Part shown: positions 1-8,294 of the stretch, in pieces | Layout of the letters: each line of letters begins with the position of its first letter | Position numbering within the stretch: position 1 is the stretch's first letter | NCBI RefSeq assembly: GCF_900107795.1 | Contig: NZ_FNRL01000016.1 | Span: 80,193 to 144,192 of the forward strand | Length of the DNA: 64,000 nucleotides | Source: Chitinophaga terrae (ex Kim and Jung 2007) | GTDB lineage: Bacteria; Bacteroidota; Bacteroidia; Chitinophagales; Chitinophagaceae | Direction of reading: 5' to 3' | Translations under genes and position numbers: made by a program | Notes under the pieces: model-generated | Told to the model about the DNA's origin: nothing | Seen by the model: only the letters and a program-made list of their open reading frames with translations | The model's database searches: none

Positions 1-136
1 TATCAAACTGGGCACCCAGCTGGAAGTGATAGAACATTACGAGTACGATAATTCTATTGAAATAAAGATCAAACAACAACCACCTATTACCATCAGTGAA
101 CAGGTAGCTAAAAATATTATGGTTAGACCCGTCTGA
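1..136 (+). CDS. DtxR/MntR-family metal-dependent repressor, C-terminal fragment
   Basis: An open frame enters from the left edge (first full codon at 2) and stops with TGA at 134-136. The 44 visible residues, starting IKLGTQLEVIEHYEYDNSIE and ending in KNIMVRPV, resemble the C-terminal FeoA/SH3-like domain of DtxR-type manganese or iron repressors. Only this end is present, so the DNA-binding and metal-binding residues cannot be checked. It lies 8 bp upstream of the NRAMP transporter on the same strand, which fits a repressor that controls its own operon and manganese uptake. The family call rests on this short stretch plus the neighbour. Confidence 0.7.
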   Translation, partial: IKLGTQLEVIEHYEYDNSIEIKIKQQPPITISEQVAKNIMVRPV

Positions 137-144
137 AAACTATT

Positions 145-2007
145 ATGGAACATACTTCATTAAGCGACGTACATCAAAGTGTAGAGACCAACGGAAAATC
201 TAAATGGAAGAGAATATTCGCTTTCCTGGGGCCCGCCTACCTCGTAAGCGTAGGCTATATGGACCCCGGTAACTGGGCCACCGACCTGGCAGGCGGTAGT
301 CAATACGGCTACAAACTGCTTTGGGTGCTGCTTATGAGCAACCTCATGGCCTTGTTGCTGCAAAGCCTCGCCGCCCGGCTGGGGATTGTTAGAGGGCGCG
401 ACCTGGCCCAGGCCAACCGTGAAACCTATCCCCCTGCCGTTAACTTTGTTCTTTACCTCCTTGCCGAAATCGCCATTGCAGCCACCGACCTGGCGGAGGT
501 ACTGGGTATGGCCATCGGTATCCAGCTGCTTACCGGCTTACCCCTCATCTGGGGAGTGAGCCTGACCATCCTCGATACTTTTTTACTCCTCTTCCTGCAA
601 CAATACGGCATCCGCAAGATGGAAGCCTTCATCATTGGCCTGGTAGCCATTGTAGGCACCTCTTTCCTTATAGAACTGCTGCTTGTCAGACCCGAAATGA
701 ACGAGGTGGTCAAAGGCTTTATTCCCACCATCCCCGACAACAACGCGCTCTATATCGCTATCGGGATCATTGGGGCTACGGTAATGCCGCATAACCTTTA
801 CCTGCACTCGGCCCTCGTACAAACCAGGAAGATCAAGAAAGACAACAAAGGGATCAGGCAGGCAATCAAAATGAATTTTATTGACAGTACTATAGCCCTA
901 AACCTGGCCTTCCTGGTAAACGCCGCTATCCTTATCCTGGCCGCCGCAGTATTCTATAAAAGCGGCAGAACGGATGTTGCCGAAATTCAGGATGCGCACC
1001 AGTTGCTGGATAAATTACTGGGCAATAAACTGGCCCCTGTCCTCTTCGCGGTTGCACTGATCGCAGCAGGACAAAGTTCTACCGTTACCGGTACGTTGGC
1101 GGGGCAAATAGTAATGGAAGGCTACCTCAGGCTTCGCATCAATCCATGGCTTCGCCGGATCATTACCCGGTTGCTGGCCATCATTCCTGCTCTGATCACC
1201 ATTCTCTGGTTTGGAGATAAAGAAGTAGGCGCCCTGCTGGTTTTCAGCCAGGTATTGCTAAGCCTGCAACTTGGTTTCGCTATTATTCCCCTTATTCATT
1301 TTGTAAGCGATAAAAAACAGATGGGCGAGTTCGCCATCAAACCTCTTACAAGAGTTTTCAGCTGGGTAGTTACCAGTTTATTGGTGTACCTTAACCTGAG
1401 AATGGTTTTTACAGAAGCATTCAATTATATGTCCGGCACCGGTAATATGGCGGTAGACGCGTTGATCATACTGGCCTGCGTTGGGTTCGTGATACTTTTG
1501 GTGATCACGATCGTTTACCCGTTAAGGCAACGGTACCGGGACGACGCTGCCGCAGGTATCCATCACGCACAGGTTTCGCTGGGCGATATGGAAGCTCCTT
1601 CCTACAAGCGCATCGCCATGGCGCTGGATTTCTCGGGCCGCGACAGGGAGATCATCTCCAATGCCATTGCTCACGGCAACGAACAAACGGAGTATATACT
1701 TATCCACATCGTGGAAAGCGCCTCTGCAAAGTATTCAGGAAAAGAGTCGGACGACCTGGAAACCCGCAGGGACCAGGAACAGCTCGACACCTACATTACC
1801 CTGCTGAAAAGCAGGGGGCACAGGGCTAAAGGAGTGCTGGGATTCAGGAGAAGGGCTAAAGAGATCGCCAGGATCGTAAAAGAAGAAAACGCTGATTTCC
1901 TGGTATTGGGAGCGCATGGCCACAAAGGATTTAAAGACTGGTTATATGGAGAAACCGCCAACCAGGTGAGGCACCATGTTAAGATCCCAGTATTGTTGGT
2001 TCAATAA
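145..2007 (+). CDS. mntH: NRAMP-family Mn2+/divalent metal transporter fused to a UspA domain
   Basis: This 620-residue inner-membrane protein should import Mn2+ (or Fe2+) with protons. The two NRAMP metal-site motifs are present: DPGN at residues 40-43 in the first membrane helix and MPHN at 214-217 in the sixth. About eleven hydrophobic helices run to around residue 465. From about 487 to 620 there is a cytoplasmic universal-stress-protein domain, starting YKRIAMALDF and carrying the nucleotide-loop signature GAHGHKGFKDWLYGE near the end. Ordinary MntH proteins of about 400-450 residues lack this tail. The start ATG follows the repressor stop by 8 bp, so the two genes are probably co-transcribed and repressed by Mn2+. 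The substrate is inferred from family and neighbour. Confidence 0.93.
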   Translation: MEHTSLSDVHQSVETNGKSKWKRIFAFLGPAYLVSVGYMDPGNWATDLAGGSQYGYKLLWVLLMSNLMALLLQSLAARLGIVRGRDLAQANRETYPPAVNFVLYLLAEIAIAATDLAEVLGMAIGIQLLTGLPLIWGVSLTILDTFLLLFLQQYGIRKMEAFIIGLVAIVGTSFLIELLLVRPEMNEVVKGFIPTIPDNNALYIAIGIIGATVMPHNLYLHSALVQTRKIKKDNKGIRQAIKMNFIDSTIALNLAFLVNAAILILAAAVFYKSGRTDVAEIQDAHQLLDKLLGNKLAPVLFAVALIAAGQSSTVTGTLAGQIVMEGYLRLRINPWLRRIITRLLAIIPALITILWFGDKEVGALLVFSQVLLSLQLGFAIIPLIHFVSDKKQMGEFAIKPLTRVFSWVVTSLLVYLNLRMVFTEAFNYMSGTGNMAVDALIILACVGFVILLVITIVYPLRQRYRDDAAAGIHHAQVSLGDMEAPSYKRIAMALDFSGRDREIISNAIAHGNEQTEYILIHIVESASAKYSGKESDDLETRRDQEQLDTYITLLKSRGHRAKGVLGFRRRAKEIARIVKEENADFLVLGAHGHKGFKDWLYGETANQVRHHVKIPVLLVQ

Positions 2008-2020
2008 AAAATATCCGGGC

Positions 2021-2413
2021 ATGCGACAGGTATTTCAACCGGGCGACCAGAAAAAATTTACAAGGATTGTAAAGAAAGAAGATTGTGCAGCTTTTGACGC
2101 AGGAGAGGTACATCCTGTATATGCAACATTTGCGTTGGCGAGGGATGCAGAATGGTGTTGCCGGTTGTTTGTACTGGAAATGAAAGAAGATGATGAAGAA
2201 GGGATTGGCGCTGCCTTAACCATCGAACACCTGGCTCCTGCTCTTGCAGGAAGCCAGGTAGAATTCGTGGCCACAATCAAACTAATAGTTAACCATACGA
2301 TCACCTGTAGTTTTGTTGCTGCCAGCGGCGGACGAACAATTGCTACAGGAACACAGGTACAAAAGATATTAAAAAGGGAAAAGCTTGCTTCCCTTTTCTC
2401 CCAATCTCTATAA
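2021..2413 (+). CDS. FlK-like hotdog thioesterase family protein
   Basis: A 130-residue protein resembling the fluoroacetyl-CoA thioesterase (FlK) hotdog family: an N-terminal strand region, a long helix around KKEDCAAFDAGEVHPVYATF, then LTIEHLAPALAGSQVEFVAT and a final strand GRTIATGTQVQKI. Such proteins hydrolyse acyl-CoA thioesters, but the substrate cannot be read from the sequence. The ATG at 2021 is preferred over one at 1976, because the upstream version would overlap mntH by 32 bp and add residues unlike the family. Its stop codon (2411-2413) abuts the stop codon of the convergent response regulator with no spacer. Confidence 0.72.
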   Translation: MRQVFQPGDQKKFTRIVKKEDCAAFDAGEVHPVYATFALARDAEWCCRLFVLEMKEDDEEGIGAALTIEHLAPALAGSQVEFVATIKLIVNHTITCSFVAASGGRTIATGTQVQKILKREKLASLFSQSL

Positions 2414-3157
2414 CTATAGCCCGAGTGCGGCTTTCAGCTTAGGATAACCTGTTTTGCTTACAAGCACTTTAGCCCCGCTGCGCAAGATAGCTAAATGATT
2501 TTCTTTTTCATAAGGTTCTATGCGGGTTACCTGGTTAATGTTGAGGATATAAGAACGATGCACCCTGGTAAACTGCGCAGGGTCGAGCGTTTTCTCGAAA
2601 AATGCCATGGTTTTGTTCTTCAGGAAACTTCCTTCATGGGTCACCACTTTTACATAATCGTCTGCCGCTTCCAGGTAATGGATCTCTGATACCGGTATGA
2701 TCTTGATCTTGCCATTCAGCCGGATCACTACCCTGTTGTTTTGCAGGGGCGTGGCGGCTGCCGCTTCCAGCAAAGCGTTGGTATCCGGCATTTCCGCCGG
2801 TTTATGGAAATGGTCCAGCCATTTCTGCACGGCTTTTTCGAAGCGTTCGGCCGAAAATGGCTTCAGCAGGTAATCTACGGCGTTGACTTCAAACGCCCTG
2901 ATAGCATGTTCTTCGAATGCGGTAGTAAAAATAACCGCCGGCAGTTTTTCTACCAGCTCAAGCATTTCAAACCCTGTGATCTTAGGCATCTGGATATCCA
3001 GGAAAACCAGGTCGGGCTGGTGTTGCTGGATCGCCTTCAGTCCTTCGAAACCGTCGTTGCACTCCTGCACAACTTCGATCTGCGGGAAACCGAGCAGATA
3101 CTCTTTCACTACTTCCCTTGCTAATGGCTCGTCGTCTATAATTACTGCTTTTATCAT
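2414..3157 (-). CDS. LytTR-family response regulator
   Basis: A 247-residue regulator. A CheY-like receiver spans about residues 1-120, with acidic pocket residues D8, D9 and E10, phospho-acceptor D54 in VFLDIQMPK, and a conserved lysine in YLLKPF. A LytTR DNA-binding domain follows from about 140 (VIRLNGKIKIIPVSEIHYLEA through FTRVHRSYILNINQV). It is the partner of the histidine kinase immediately upstream, whose TGA overlaps this ATG by 4 bp, which implies translational coupling. The last gene of a four-gene minus-strand operon; its targets are unknown. Confidence 0.93.
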   Translation of the reverse strand: MIKAVIIDDEPLAREVVKEYLLGFPQIEVVQECNDGFEGLKAIQQHQPDLVFLDIQMPKITGFEMLELVEKLPAVIFTTAFEEHAIRAFEVNAVDYLLKPFSAERFEKAVQKWLDHFHKPAEMPDTNALLEAAAATPLQNNRVVIRLNGKIKIIPVSEIHYLEAADDYVKVVTHEGSFLKNKTMAFFEKTLDPAQFTRVHRSYILNINQVTRIEPYEKENHLAILRSGAKVLVSKTGYPKLKAALGL

Positions 3158-4200
3158 TTGGTTTGTGGTACTTTAATTATGGTAGTAAAAATGCCATTAC
3201 TTGCTTTTGTTTCGAGAAGGTCCTGGCGGGCAAACAACAGATAAAGGCGGCGCTGGATGGAACTAAGACCGAAGCCGGTTCCTTTATTAGGTAATGATGA
3301 TTTGCTGTCGAAAGGATTCTCAATGGCAATATGCAACAACTGGTTTTCTATCCAGGAATGTATGCTGATGGTGATCTCTCCTGTTGTATCGTACAACCCG
3401 AACTTGATAGCGTTTTCAACCACCGGTTGCAATAACATGGGAGGCATGAGCAATTTTTCGGCTTCCACGTCATGGATAACGGCGGTGGATAAACGATGCC
3501 CGAATCTTACTTTCTCTATATCGAGGTACAGCTGCAGGTATTTAAGCTCTTCTTCTAACGTGATCCACTGATCATCTTCCTGCTTCAGCGATCCCCTTAA
3601 AAAGTCTGAGAGCTTCAACACCATTTCCCTGGCTTCTTTCGGCCGGAGCATGATCAGGGCGTTGATGCTGTTCAGGCTGTTGAATAAAAAGTGAGGTTGA
3701 AGCTGCTGGCGTAATTTAAATAATTCAGCTTCTCTGACTATCTTTTCCGTATCCTGTTGCCGCTGCTGGTTTTTCTGCTGCTCCATAGCTTCATACCACA
3801 TCTGGCTGCGCATGCCTATTCCTGATATCATCATCCATCCAACAAAGGCATGTATAGGAATGGCGTTGTTGAGCCATTGAATATAGGTAGGGTCATCCGG
3901 GTAAGTAGTCACTAATATCCACCTGCTAAGACATACCCAAAGCACAGCCAGCGCACAACTCAGCAAACCCACGTAACCATACTTCATTGCATCTGCCGAA
4001 GGCCTGTAATAACCAACGTTATGGCTAACGATAACGCCTGCAGCGCTCAGCAGGATAACATGTACCGAACTATCGGTAACAGCCTGCATTAACGGCATAT
4101 TAAACCAGTAATACAGTAACGTCCCATATAACACCATCCACACCAGGAAGCTGATAATAAAAGCACTGAGGACGTTACCTCTTATGATCTGTTTCGACAA
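3154..4200 (-). CDS. Sensor histidine kinase, LytS/His_kinase (PF06580) type
   Basis: A 348-residue inner-membrane kinase. Four hydrophobic stretches lie in residues 10-130, followed by a coiled region rich in Q and R. The phospho-acceptor is H170 in QLQPHFLFNSLNSINAL, and the ATP-binding half contains PMLLQPVVENAIKFGL and the G-loop GTGFGLSSIQRRL. It has no obvious extracellular ligand domain, so the signal may come through a partner; the LiaF-like protein encoded upstream is a candidate. The reading frame starts with TTG at 4198-4200 (protein start (M)SKQIIRGN) with no nearby in-frame ATG. The regulator gene overlaps its stop. Confidence 0.92.
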   Translation of the reverse strand: MSKQIIRGNVLSAFIISFLVWMVLYGTLLYYWFNMPLMQAVTDSSVHVILLSAAGVIVSHNVGYYRPSADAMKYGYVGLLSCALAVLWVCLSRWILVTTYPDDPTYIQWLNNAIPIHAFVGWMMISGIGMRSQMWYEAMEQQKNQQRQQDTEKIVREAELFKLRQQLQPHFLFNSLNSINALIMLRPKEAREMVLKLSDFLRGSLKQEDDQWITLEEELKYLQLYLDIEKVRFGHRLSTAVIHDVEAEKLLMPPMLLQPVVENAIKFGLYDTTGEITISIHSWIENQLLHIAIENPFDSKSSLPNKGTGFGLSSIQRRLYLLFARQDLLETKASNGIFTTIIKVPQTK

Positions 4201-4220
4201 AGCAGCGGTTTTTATAAGTA

Positions 4221-4574
4221 TTATACATTCAACTCGAAGTATTGTTGACCTTGCAGCTGGGCAGATTTCATCTGCAACCAGGCGATATAGGAATTAGGAT
4301 CACCTGGTTCCTCTATTCTTGAATACAGTTCCATTCCGTCTGTCAACTGGTCTAAAGTATACACTTCAGGCACATTGATGAATTTCCACTGTACAAGCTC
4401 CTGCTGCTGGTTTTTGAAAGCGTATTGCTCCTGCATTCCAATTTCCCTGGCCTTATCGCAGGCGTCTTTCTTTGTTACAGCGCTGATGAGTCTCAGTTGT
4501 TCATCGAATTGCGGGGTATGGTTGCCTTCTCCGCAAATGATCTGGTATACTACTTTCGCAACGAACCAATGCAT
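4221..4574 (-). CDS. DUF4288 domain protein
   Basis: A 117-residue soluble protein matching the general look of DUF4288: WFVAKVVYQIICGEG at the start, a central KDACDKAREIG helix, then VQWKFINVPEVYTLDQLTDGMEL. No catalytic motif can be recognised and there is no signal peptide. It sits 20 bp upstream of the histidine kinase and 50 bp downstream of the LiaF-like gene on the same strand, so it is probably part of that operon. A role in the same envelope-signalling pathway is only a guess from position. Confidence 0.65.
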   Translation of the reverse strand: MHWFVAKVVYQIICGEGNHTPQFDEQLRLISAVTKKDACDKAREIGMQEQYAFKNQQQELVQWKFINVPEVYTLDQLTDGMELYSRIEEPGDPNSYIAWLQMKSAQLQGQQYFELNV

Positions 4575-4624
4575 AGCTTTAAGATTTAAAAAGTTGGAAG
4601 AATCTTTTATATTGAAGCCTTTGA

Positions 4625-5473
4625 TCAGGCATAACTTCTGATTTCAACTCCGCCGAAGATGCAGCTGCCTGTCAGTACAAGTACATTTTTGCTATCGTCG
4701 TCCTGCATAAACTGAACAGGGCGCGTATCATCTACTCCTCCCAGGATCGTGGTAATATCCACTTTTACTTTCCAGTTTGCAGGTACTATGATCTCGCATC
4801 CGCCCATTATTGCATTTACATCCAGTACAGCGGTTCCGTTCAGCTCTGCTTTCATAAGGTTCAGTTCAACTCCTCCGAAAACGGAAGATACATCACCGCC
4901 CCTGAAATTCTTGGATGTTACTATTTTATTCACGGAACCAAAAATGGCCGAAACATTCAGTACATCTTCAGAAGAGAAAGTTGCCCTTTTACCGTCTGTA
5001 TCTCCGGTATTACTCCAGTCTTTGTATTTCTCTTTATAATAGTTTTTATATGGATCTGAATATACAGACGGATCAACGTCAGAAAAATTTTCAGATTTTA
5101 TTCTTTTTTTTGGCAGATCACAATTTTTGCTGATCAATACCGAAATTCCCACGCCTATCAGTACTACCGGCCAGATGAAACGGGCCGAGTTATAGGGCCA
5201 GCTGTAAATATCGCCTAACAGGAAGATGGTGCCTATTACTACAACGGGTATCCAGCCGCCTGGTCTGAAATTATGTTTGAAGCCGAGAACAAGGCCAACA
5301 ACGATCACGATCATTTGCCAGGAGAACAGCCAGTAAGGGAGGTCCAGGTTCATGTTTCTCAGCAACAGCCCTGCACCGATCAGGATGAGGATCACACCGC
5401 CGGTGCTCTTTCCCCTTCTTCTCTCCTTATCGAGCTGCTTCTTGTCTTCCTCAATTGTATTTTGATCTTTCAT
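4625..5473 (-). CDS. LiaF-like membrane protein
   Basis: A 282-residue protein with a short charged N-terminus, then four closely spaced membrane helices (TGGVILILIGAGLLL, WQMIVIVVGLVLGF, WIPVVVIGTIFLL, FIWPVVLIGVGISVLI). A linker rich in Y, K and D follows, then a C-terminal beta domain with repeated FGGVE/MGG/LGGV motifs typical of LiaF and related cell-wall-stress modulators. The ATG at 5471-5473 is preferred over an upstream in-frame start at 5509, since the latter lies inside the candidate -7 element. First gene of an operon with DUF4288 and a LytTR two-component pair, which resembles LiaFSR in logic. That it modulates the kinase is inferred. Confidence 0.8.
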   Translation of the reverse strand: MKDQNTIEEDKKQLDKERRRGKSTGGVILILIGAGLLLRNMNLDLPYWLFSWQMIVIVVGLVLGFKHNFRPGGWIPVVVIGTIFLLGDIYSWPYNSARFIWPVVLIGVGISVLISKNCDLPKKRIKSENFSDVDPSVYSDPYKNYYKEKYKDWSNTGDTDGKRATFSSEDVLNVSAIFGSVNKIVTSKNFRGGDVSSVFGGVELNLMKAELNGTAVLDVNAIMGGCEIIVPANWKVKVDITTILGGVDDTRPVQFMQDDDSKNVLVLTGSCIFGGVEIRSYA

Positions 5474-5506
5474 TAGTAGCAAGATTATTTGTTTGGTTTG
5501 ATGATA

Positions 5507-5514
5507 CAAAAATA
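5507..5514 (-). promoter_or_regulatory. Candidate -7 element (TATTTTTG) for the LiaF-like operon
   Basis: The minus strand reads TATTTTTG, matching the Bacteroidota -7 consensus TAnnTTTG, 33 bp before the ATG at 5473. No TTTG lies at the expected -33 distance, so only half of the promoter is supported. Confidence 0.4.
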
Positions 5515-5835
5515 GAAAGCGGTTTACAGGGCAGGAAGCGCCTTTAGGCTAAAAAAGCGGGTTTACCGGTAAAAGGCGGGAAACTACCGGTGAAAATGAA
5601 GGCGGCAGCGTAAGGGATACCCTAAAACGGGCAAAAGGGAGATTTTCGGGGATAAAGTTTGTATGGTAAAAAGGATTGAGGGAGAATAGGTTAAGGAGGA
5701 TGATCAGGGGAGATGGATGAAAGAGGATGATTGTTGGGGAATGGATTGAGTATGATTGCAGGAAAGGTTGCCCCTGGGGGCCAATGACCAGGGAGCAGGG
5801 TTAACAACACGACGAAAGAAATAACCTGGCAGGCG
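5515..5835. other. Non-coding stretch, purine-rich on the plus strand
   Basis: This 320-bp gap separates the 3' end of the SGNH hydrolase gene from the start of the LiaF-like gene, both minus-strand. The plus strand is strongly enriched in A and G between about 5570 and 5780. No reading frame, RNA fold or repeat was recognised. Confidence 0.5.
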
Positions 5836-6486
5836 TTACAAAGCTGTAAGAAACATCGGTATCAGGGCCTGCGCCCATCTCTGGTAGTCTTTACCGGATG
5901 GATGGAGCCCATCTTCCGCTACCAGTGAAGGATCGGCCGCTGCTTCTCTTGTAAAAGCGGTGATATCGAGGTACCGGGTCTTAAAACCGGCTGCTATTTC
6001 TTTATTGGCGGCATTAAAGACATCTATTTCCCTTGAGATCTTTTGCCTGTCGCGGTCCGCGGCAAAGGGAGTTACTCCCCAGTCCGGGATCGACAGTACT
6101 ACCACCGCCTGCGGGCGATTGCCGGAAAAATGAATAGCCTGTTGCAGAAGGGCGGTAAATTCGGCCTTATACTCATCAAGTGGCCGGCCCCTGTATTGGT
6201 TGTTTACGCCTATAAGCAGGGTTACCAGGTCGTACGGCGGGTGCAGGGTAGCGCCGGCAATACCGGCGGCCAGTTCGTCGGTTGTCCAGCCGGTAACGGC
6301 TACAATATCGGGTTGGTTAATATTTATACCGGTTGCCCGTAACATATCAGCGGCCTGAACAGGAAAGGAGGCGGATGCAGGAACGGCTTCGCCTATGGTA
6401 TAGCTGTCGCCCAGCGCCAGGTAAGTGATTGGTTTCATGAAAAGTGGTGTAGATAAAGAAAGGCAAAATAGTATTATTCCTAACAT
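5836..6486 (-). CDS. SGNH/GDSL hydrolase
   Basis: A 216-residue secreted or membrane-anchored esterase/lipase of the SGNH fold. The family blocks are visible: GDSYTIGE (nucleophilic Ser) shortly after a hydrophobic N-terminus, TGWTTDEL, GVNNQYRG (block III Asn) and DGLHPSGKDYQRWA (catalytic Asp and His). The ATG at 6484-6486 is preferred to an upstream TTG. The N-terminal stretch LGIILFCLSLSTPLF looks like a signal peptide without a lipobox. The substrate (acyl ester or acetylated sugar) cannot be told from the sequence. It stands alone, well separated from its neighbours. Confidence 0.85.
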   Translation of the reverse strand: MLGIILFCLSLSTPLFMKPITYLALGDSYTIGEAVPASASFPVQAADMLRATGININQPDIVAVTGWTTDELAAGIAGATLHPPYDLVTLLIGVNNQYRGRPLDEYKAEFTALLQQAIHFSGNRPQAVVVLSIPDWGVTPFAADRDRQKISREIDVFNAANKEIAAGFKTRYLDITAFTREAAADPSLVAEDGLHPSGKDYQRWAQALIPMFLTAL

Positions 6487-6643
6487 AAGCAAAAAATGAT
6501 ATATAGATAGAGAGACGTCGTTCCTTCAGCCAGCGTATCACCTTGCAGGGCATTAAAAACGTACCTGGGGAAGGCCTCCATGTTAAAACTGTATTAACCC
6601 GCGGAAGGCTTACAATATTGTCACGGGTTAACCCGAAAAGCGT

Positions 6644-6651
6644 TACCTTTG
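6644..6651 (+). promoter_or_regulatory. Candidate -7 element (TACCTTTG) for icd
   Basis: TACCTTTG matches TAnnTTTG and lies 43 bp before the icd ATG. An ATTG at 6617-6620 is the nearest -33-like sequence, but the 23-bp spacing is longer than usual. Confidence 0.4.
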
Positions 6652-6694
6652 CGCTCGATTACAACAATTACGTAACGCATAAAGAAACCGTTTT

Positions 6695-7963
6695 ATGCCG
6701 GCAGAAAAAATAACGATGAACAACGGCCTGTTACAGGTCCCTGCACAACCCATCATCCCATTTATTATAGGCGACGGAATTGGTCCGGATATCTGGAAAG
6801 CCAGTGTCAGGGTTTTCGACGCAGCAGTTGAAAAAGCCTATGGTGGTGATAGGAAAATTGAATGGAAAGAAGTATTGGCTGGCGAAAAGGCCTTCCAGGA
6901 AACAGGCGAGTGGCTTCCGAAAGATACGCTGGATGCCCTGAAAGAATACCTGGTATCCATTAAAGGTCCTTTGTCGACCCCGGTAGGCGGCGGTATCCGT
7001 TCCCTAAACGTAGCCATGCGCCAGGAACTGGACCTCTATGCCTGTGTCAGACCAGTACGCTGGTTCAATAAAGTGCCTTCCCCGGTTAAACACCCGGAAA
7101 AAGTTGACATGGTTATTTTCCGTGAAAACACTGAAGACATCTATGCCGGTATTGAATATATGACAGGTACGCCTGAAGCGAAAAAACTCCTGGAATTCTT
7201 ACAGAATGAAATGGGTGTTAAAAAAATCCGCTTCCCGGAAACCTCTTCTTTAGGTATCAAACCTGTATCTATCGAAGGAACTGAAAGACTGGTACGCGCT
7301 GCCATCCTCTATGCGCTGGAACACAAACGCCCGTCTGTAACCCTTGTTCACAAAGGAAACATCATGAAATTCACTGAAGGTGGTTTCAAAAACTGGGGAT
7401 ATGCGTTGGCCGAAAGAGAATTCGGAGACAAAGTATACACCTGGGAACAGTGGGAAAAAACCAAGAAAGAATCAGGCGAAGAGGAAGCAAACAAAGAACT
7501 GAAAGTAGAACTGGCTAAAGGCAAGCTGCTGATCAACGATGTGATTGCCGATAACTTCCTGCAACAGATACTGCTGGCGCCACAGGATTATTCTGTGATC
7601 GCTACCCTCAACCTGAACGGCGACTATATTTCCGACGCCCTGGCTGCTGCTGTAGGCGGTATTGGTATCGCTCCGGGCGCTAATATCAACTACGTTACCG
7701 GCCATGCGGTGTTTGAAGCAACTCACGGTACCGCGCCACGCTTCGCCAACACCAACACCATGAACCCATCATCAGTGATCCTCAGCGGTGTAATGATGCT
7801 GGAATACATGGGCTGGAAAGAAGCCGCCAAAATAATCATCGATGGCCTGAGCACCGCCATCATGCGCAAACGCGTCACCATCGACTTCTACAAACTGATG
7901 GACGACGCTACCCTGGTTAAAACCAGCGAATTTGCGGATGAGATCATCAAACAAATGCACTAG
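6695..7963 (+). CDS. icd: Isocitrate dehydrogenase, E. coli Icd type (probably NADP-dependent)
   Basis: A 422-residue TCA-cycle enzyme converting isocitrate to 2-oxoglutarate and CO2. The Icd signatures are present: IPFIIGDGIGPDIW, the substrate loop STPVGGGIRSLNVAMRQ with the serine that is phosphorylated in E. coli, FRENTEDIYAGIEY, and the cofactor region EATHGTAPRFANTNTMNPSS. Aligned from memory with E. coli, the residues that read the NADP phosphate are R349 (K344 in E. coli) and K400 (R395), with F350, M356 and I396 in place of Y345, V351 and Y391. Two basic residues favour NADP, but the pocket is not the standard one. A second, unrelated-subfamily isocitrate dehydrogenase lies downstream. 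Confidence 0.93.
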   Translation: MPAEKITMNNGLLQVPAQPIIPFIIGDGIGPDIWKASVRVFDAAVEKAYGGDRKIEWKEVLAGEKAFQETGEWLPKDTLDALKEYLVSIKGPLSTPVGGGIRSLNVAMRQELDLYACVRPVRWFNKVPSPVKHPEKVDMVIFRENTEDIYAGIEYMTGTPEAKKLLEFLQNEMGVKKIRFPETSSLGIKPVSIEGTERLVRAAILYALEHKRPSVTLVHKGNIMKFTEGGFKNWGYALAEREFGDKVYTWEQWEKTKKESGEEEANKELKVELAKGKLLINDVIADNFLQQILLAPQDYSVIATLNLNGDYISDALAAAVGGIGIAPGANINYVTGHAVFEATHGTAPRFANTNTMNPSSVILSGVMMLEYMGWKEAAKIIIDGLSTAIMRKRVTIDFYKLMDDATLVKTSEFADEIIKQMH

Positions 7964-7964
7964 G

Positions 7965-8170
7965 TTTCACGCAAAGGGGTTTCACGCAAAGAAGCTAAGG
8001 AGCAAAGAAGCATAAGATATTTTTTTAAGGAAAATAAGAAAGCAAAGGAGTTGAAGATTGTGTTATAACATAATCTTCAACTCCTTTGCTTTCTTAAAAT
8101 TCGCTCTGGTCAAAAACTCTTATGCTTCTTTGCTCCTTAGCTTCTTTGCGTGAAACCCCTTTGCGTGAAA
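7965..8170. repeat. 206-bp palindromic intergenic element, copy 1
   Basis: The element begins 2 bp after the icd stop. Its outer arms, 7965-8016 and 8119-8170, are perfect 52-nt inverted repeats; each contains two tandem TTTCACGCAAAG units and the word GCAAAGAAGCATAAG. An inner pair, 8035-8059 and 8072-8096, is a perfect 25-nt inverted repeat enclosing the small palindrome TGTTATAACA at 8061-8070. Transcribed from either strand it would form a long two-part hairpin. A related copy lies at 40983-41178. No protein is encoded. It may act as a terminator or mRNA stabiliser, or be a miniature mobile element; the sequence alone does not decide. Confidence 0.92.
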
Positions 8171-8294
8171 TTTCCCCATAGAAACTTTTTTGTTTTTTTG
8201 ATAGCTATTCGTATTTTTCGGGATTATCCCGTAATGGGAGTCGCTTGAATAAGTGTGTCAATAGCTTTTAAACTAATTTTTTAAAAAACCCGAA

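Noticed and set aside
160..1923. Minus-strand frames across the NRAMP gene
   Set aside because: They mirror the codon pattern of the transporter and show no domain of their own.
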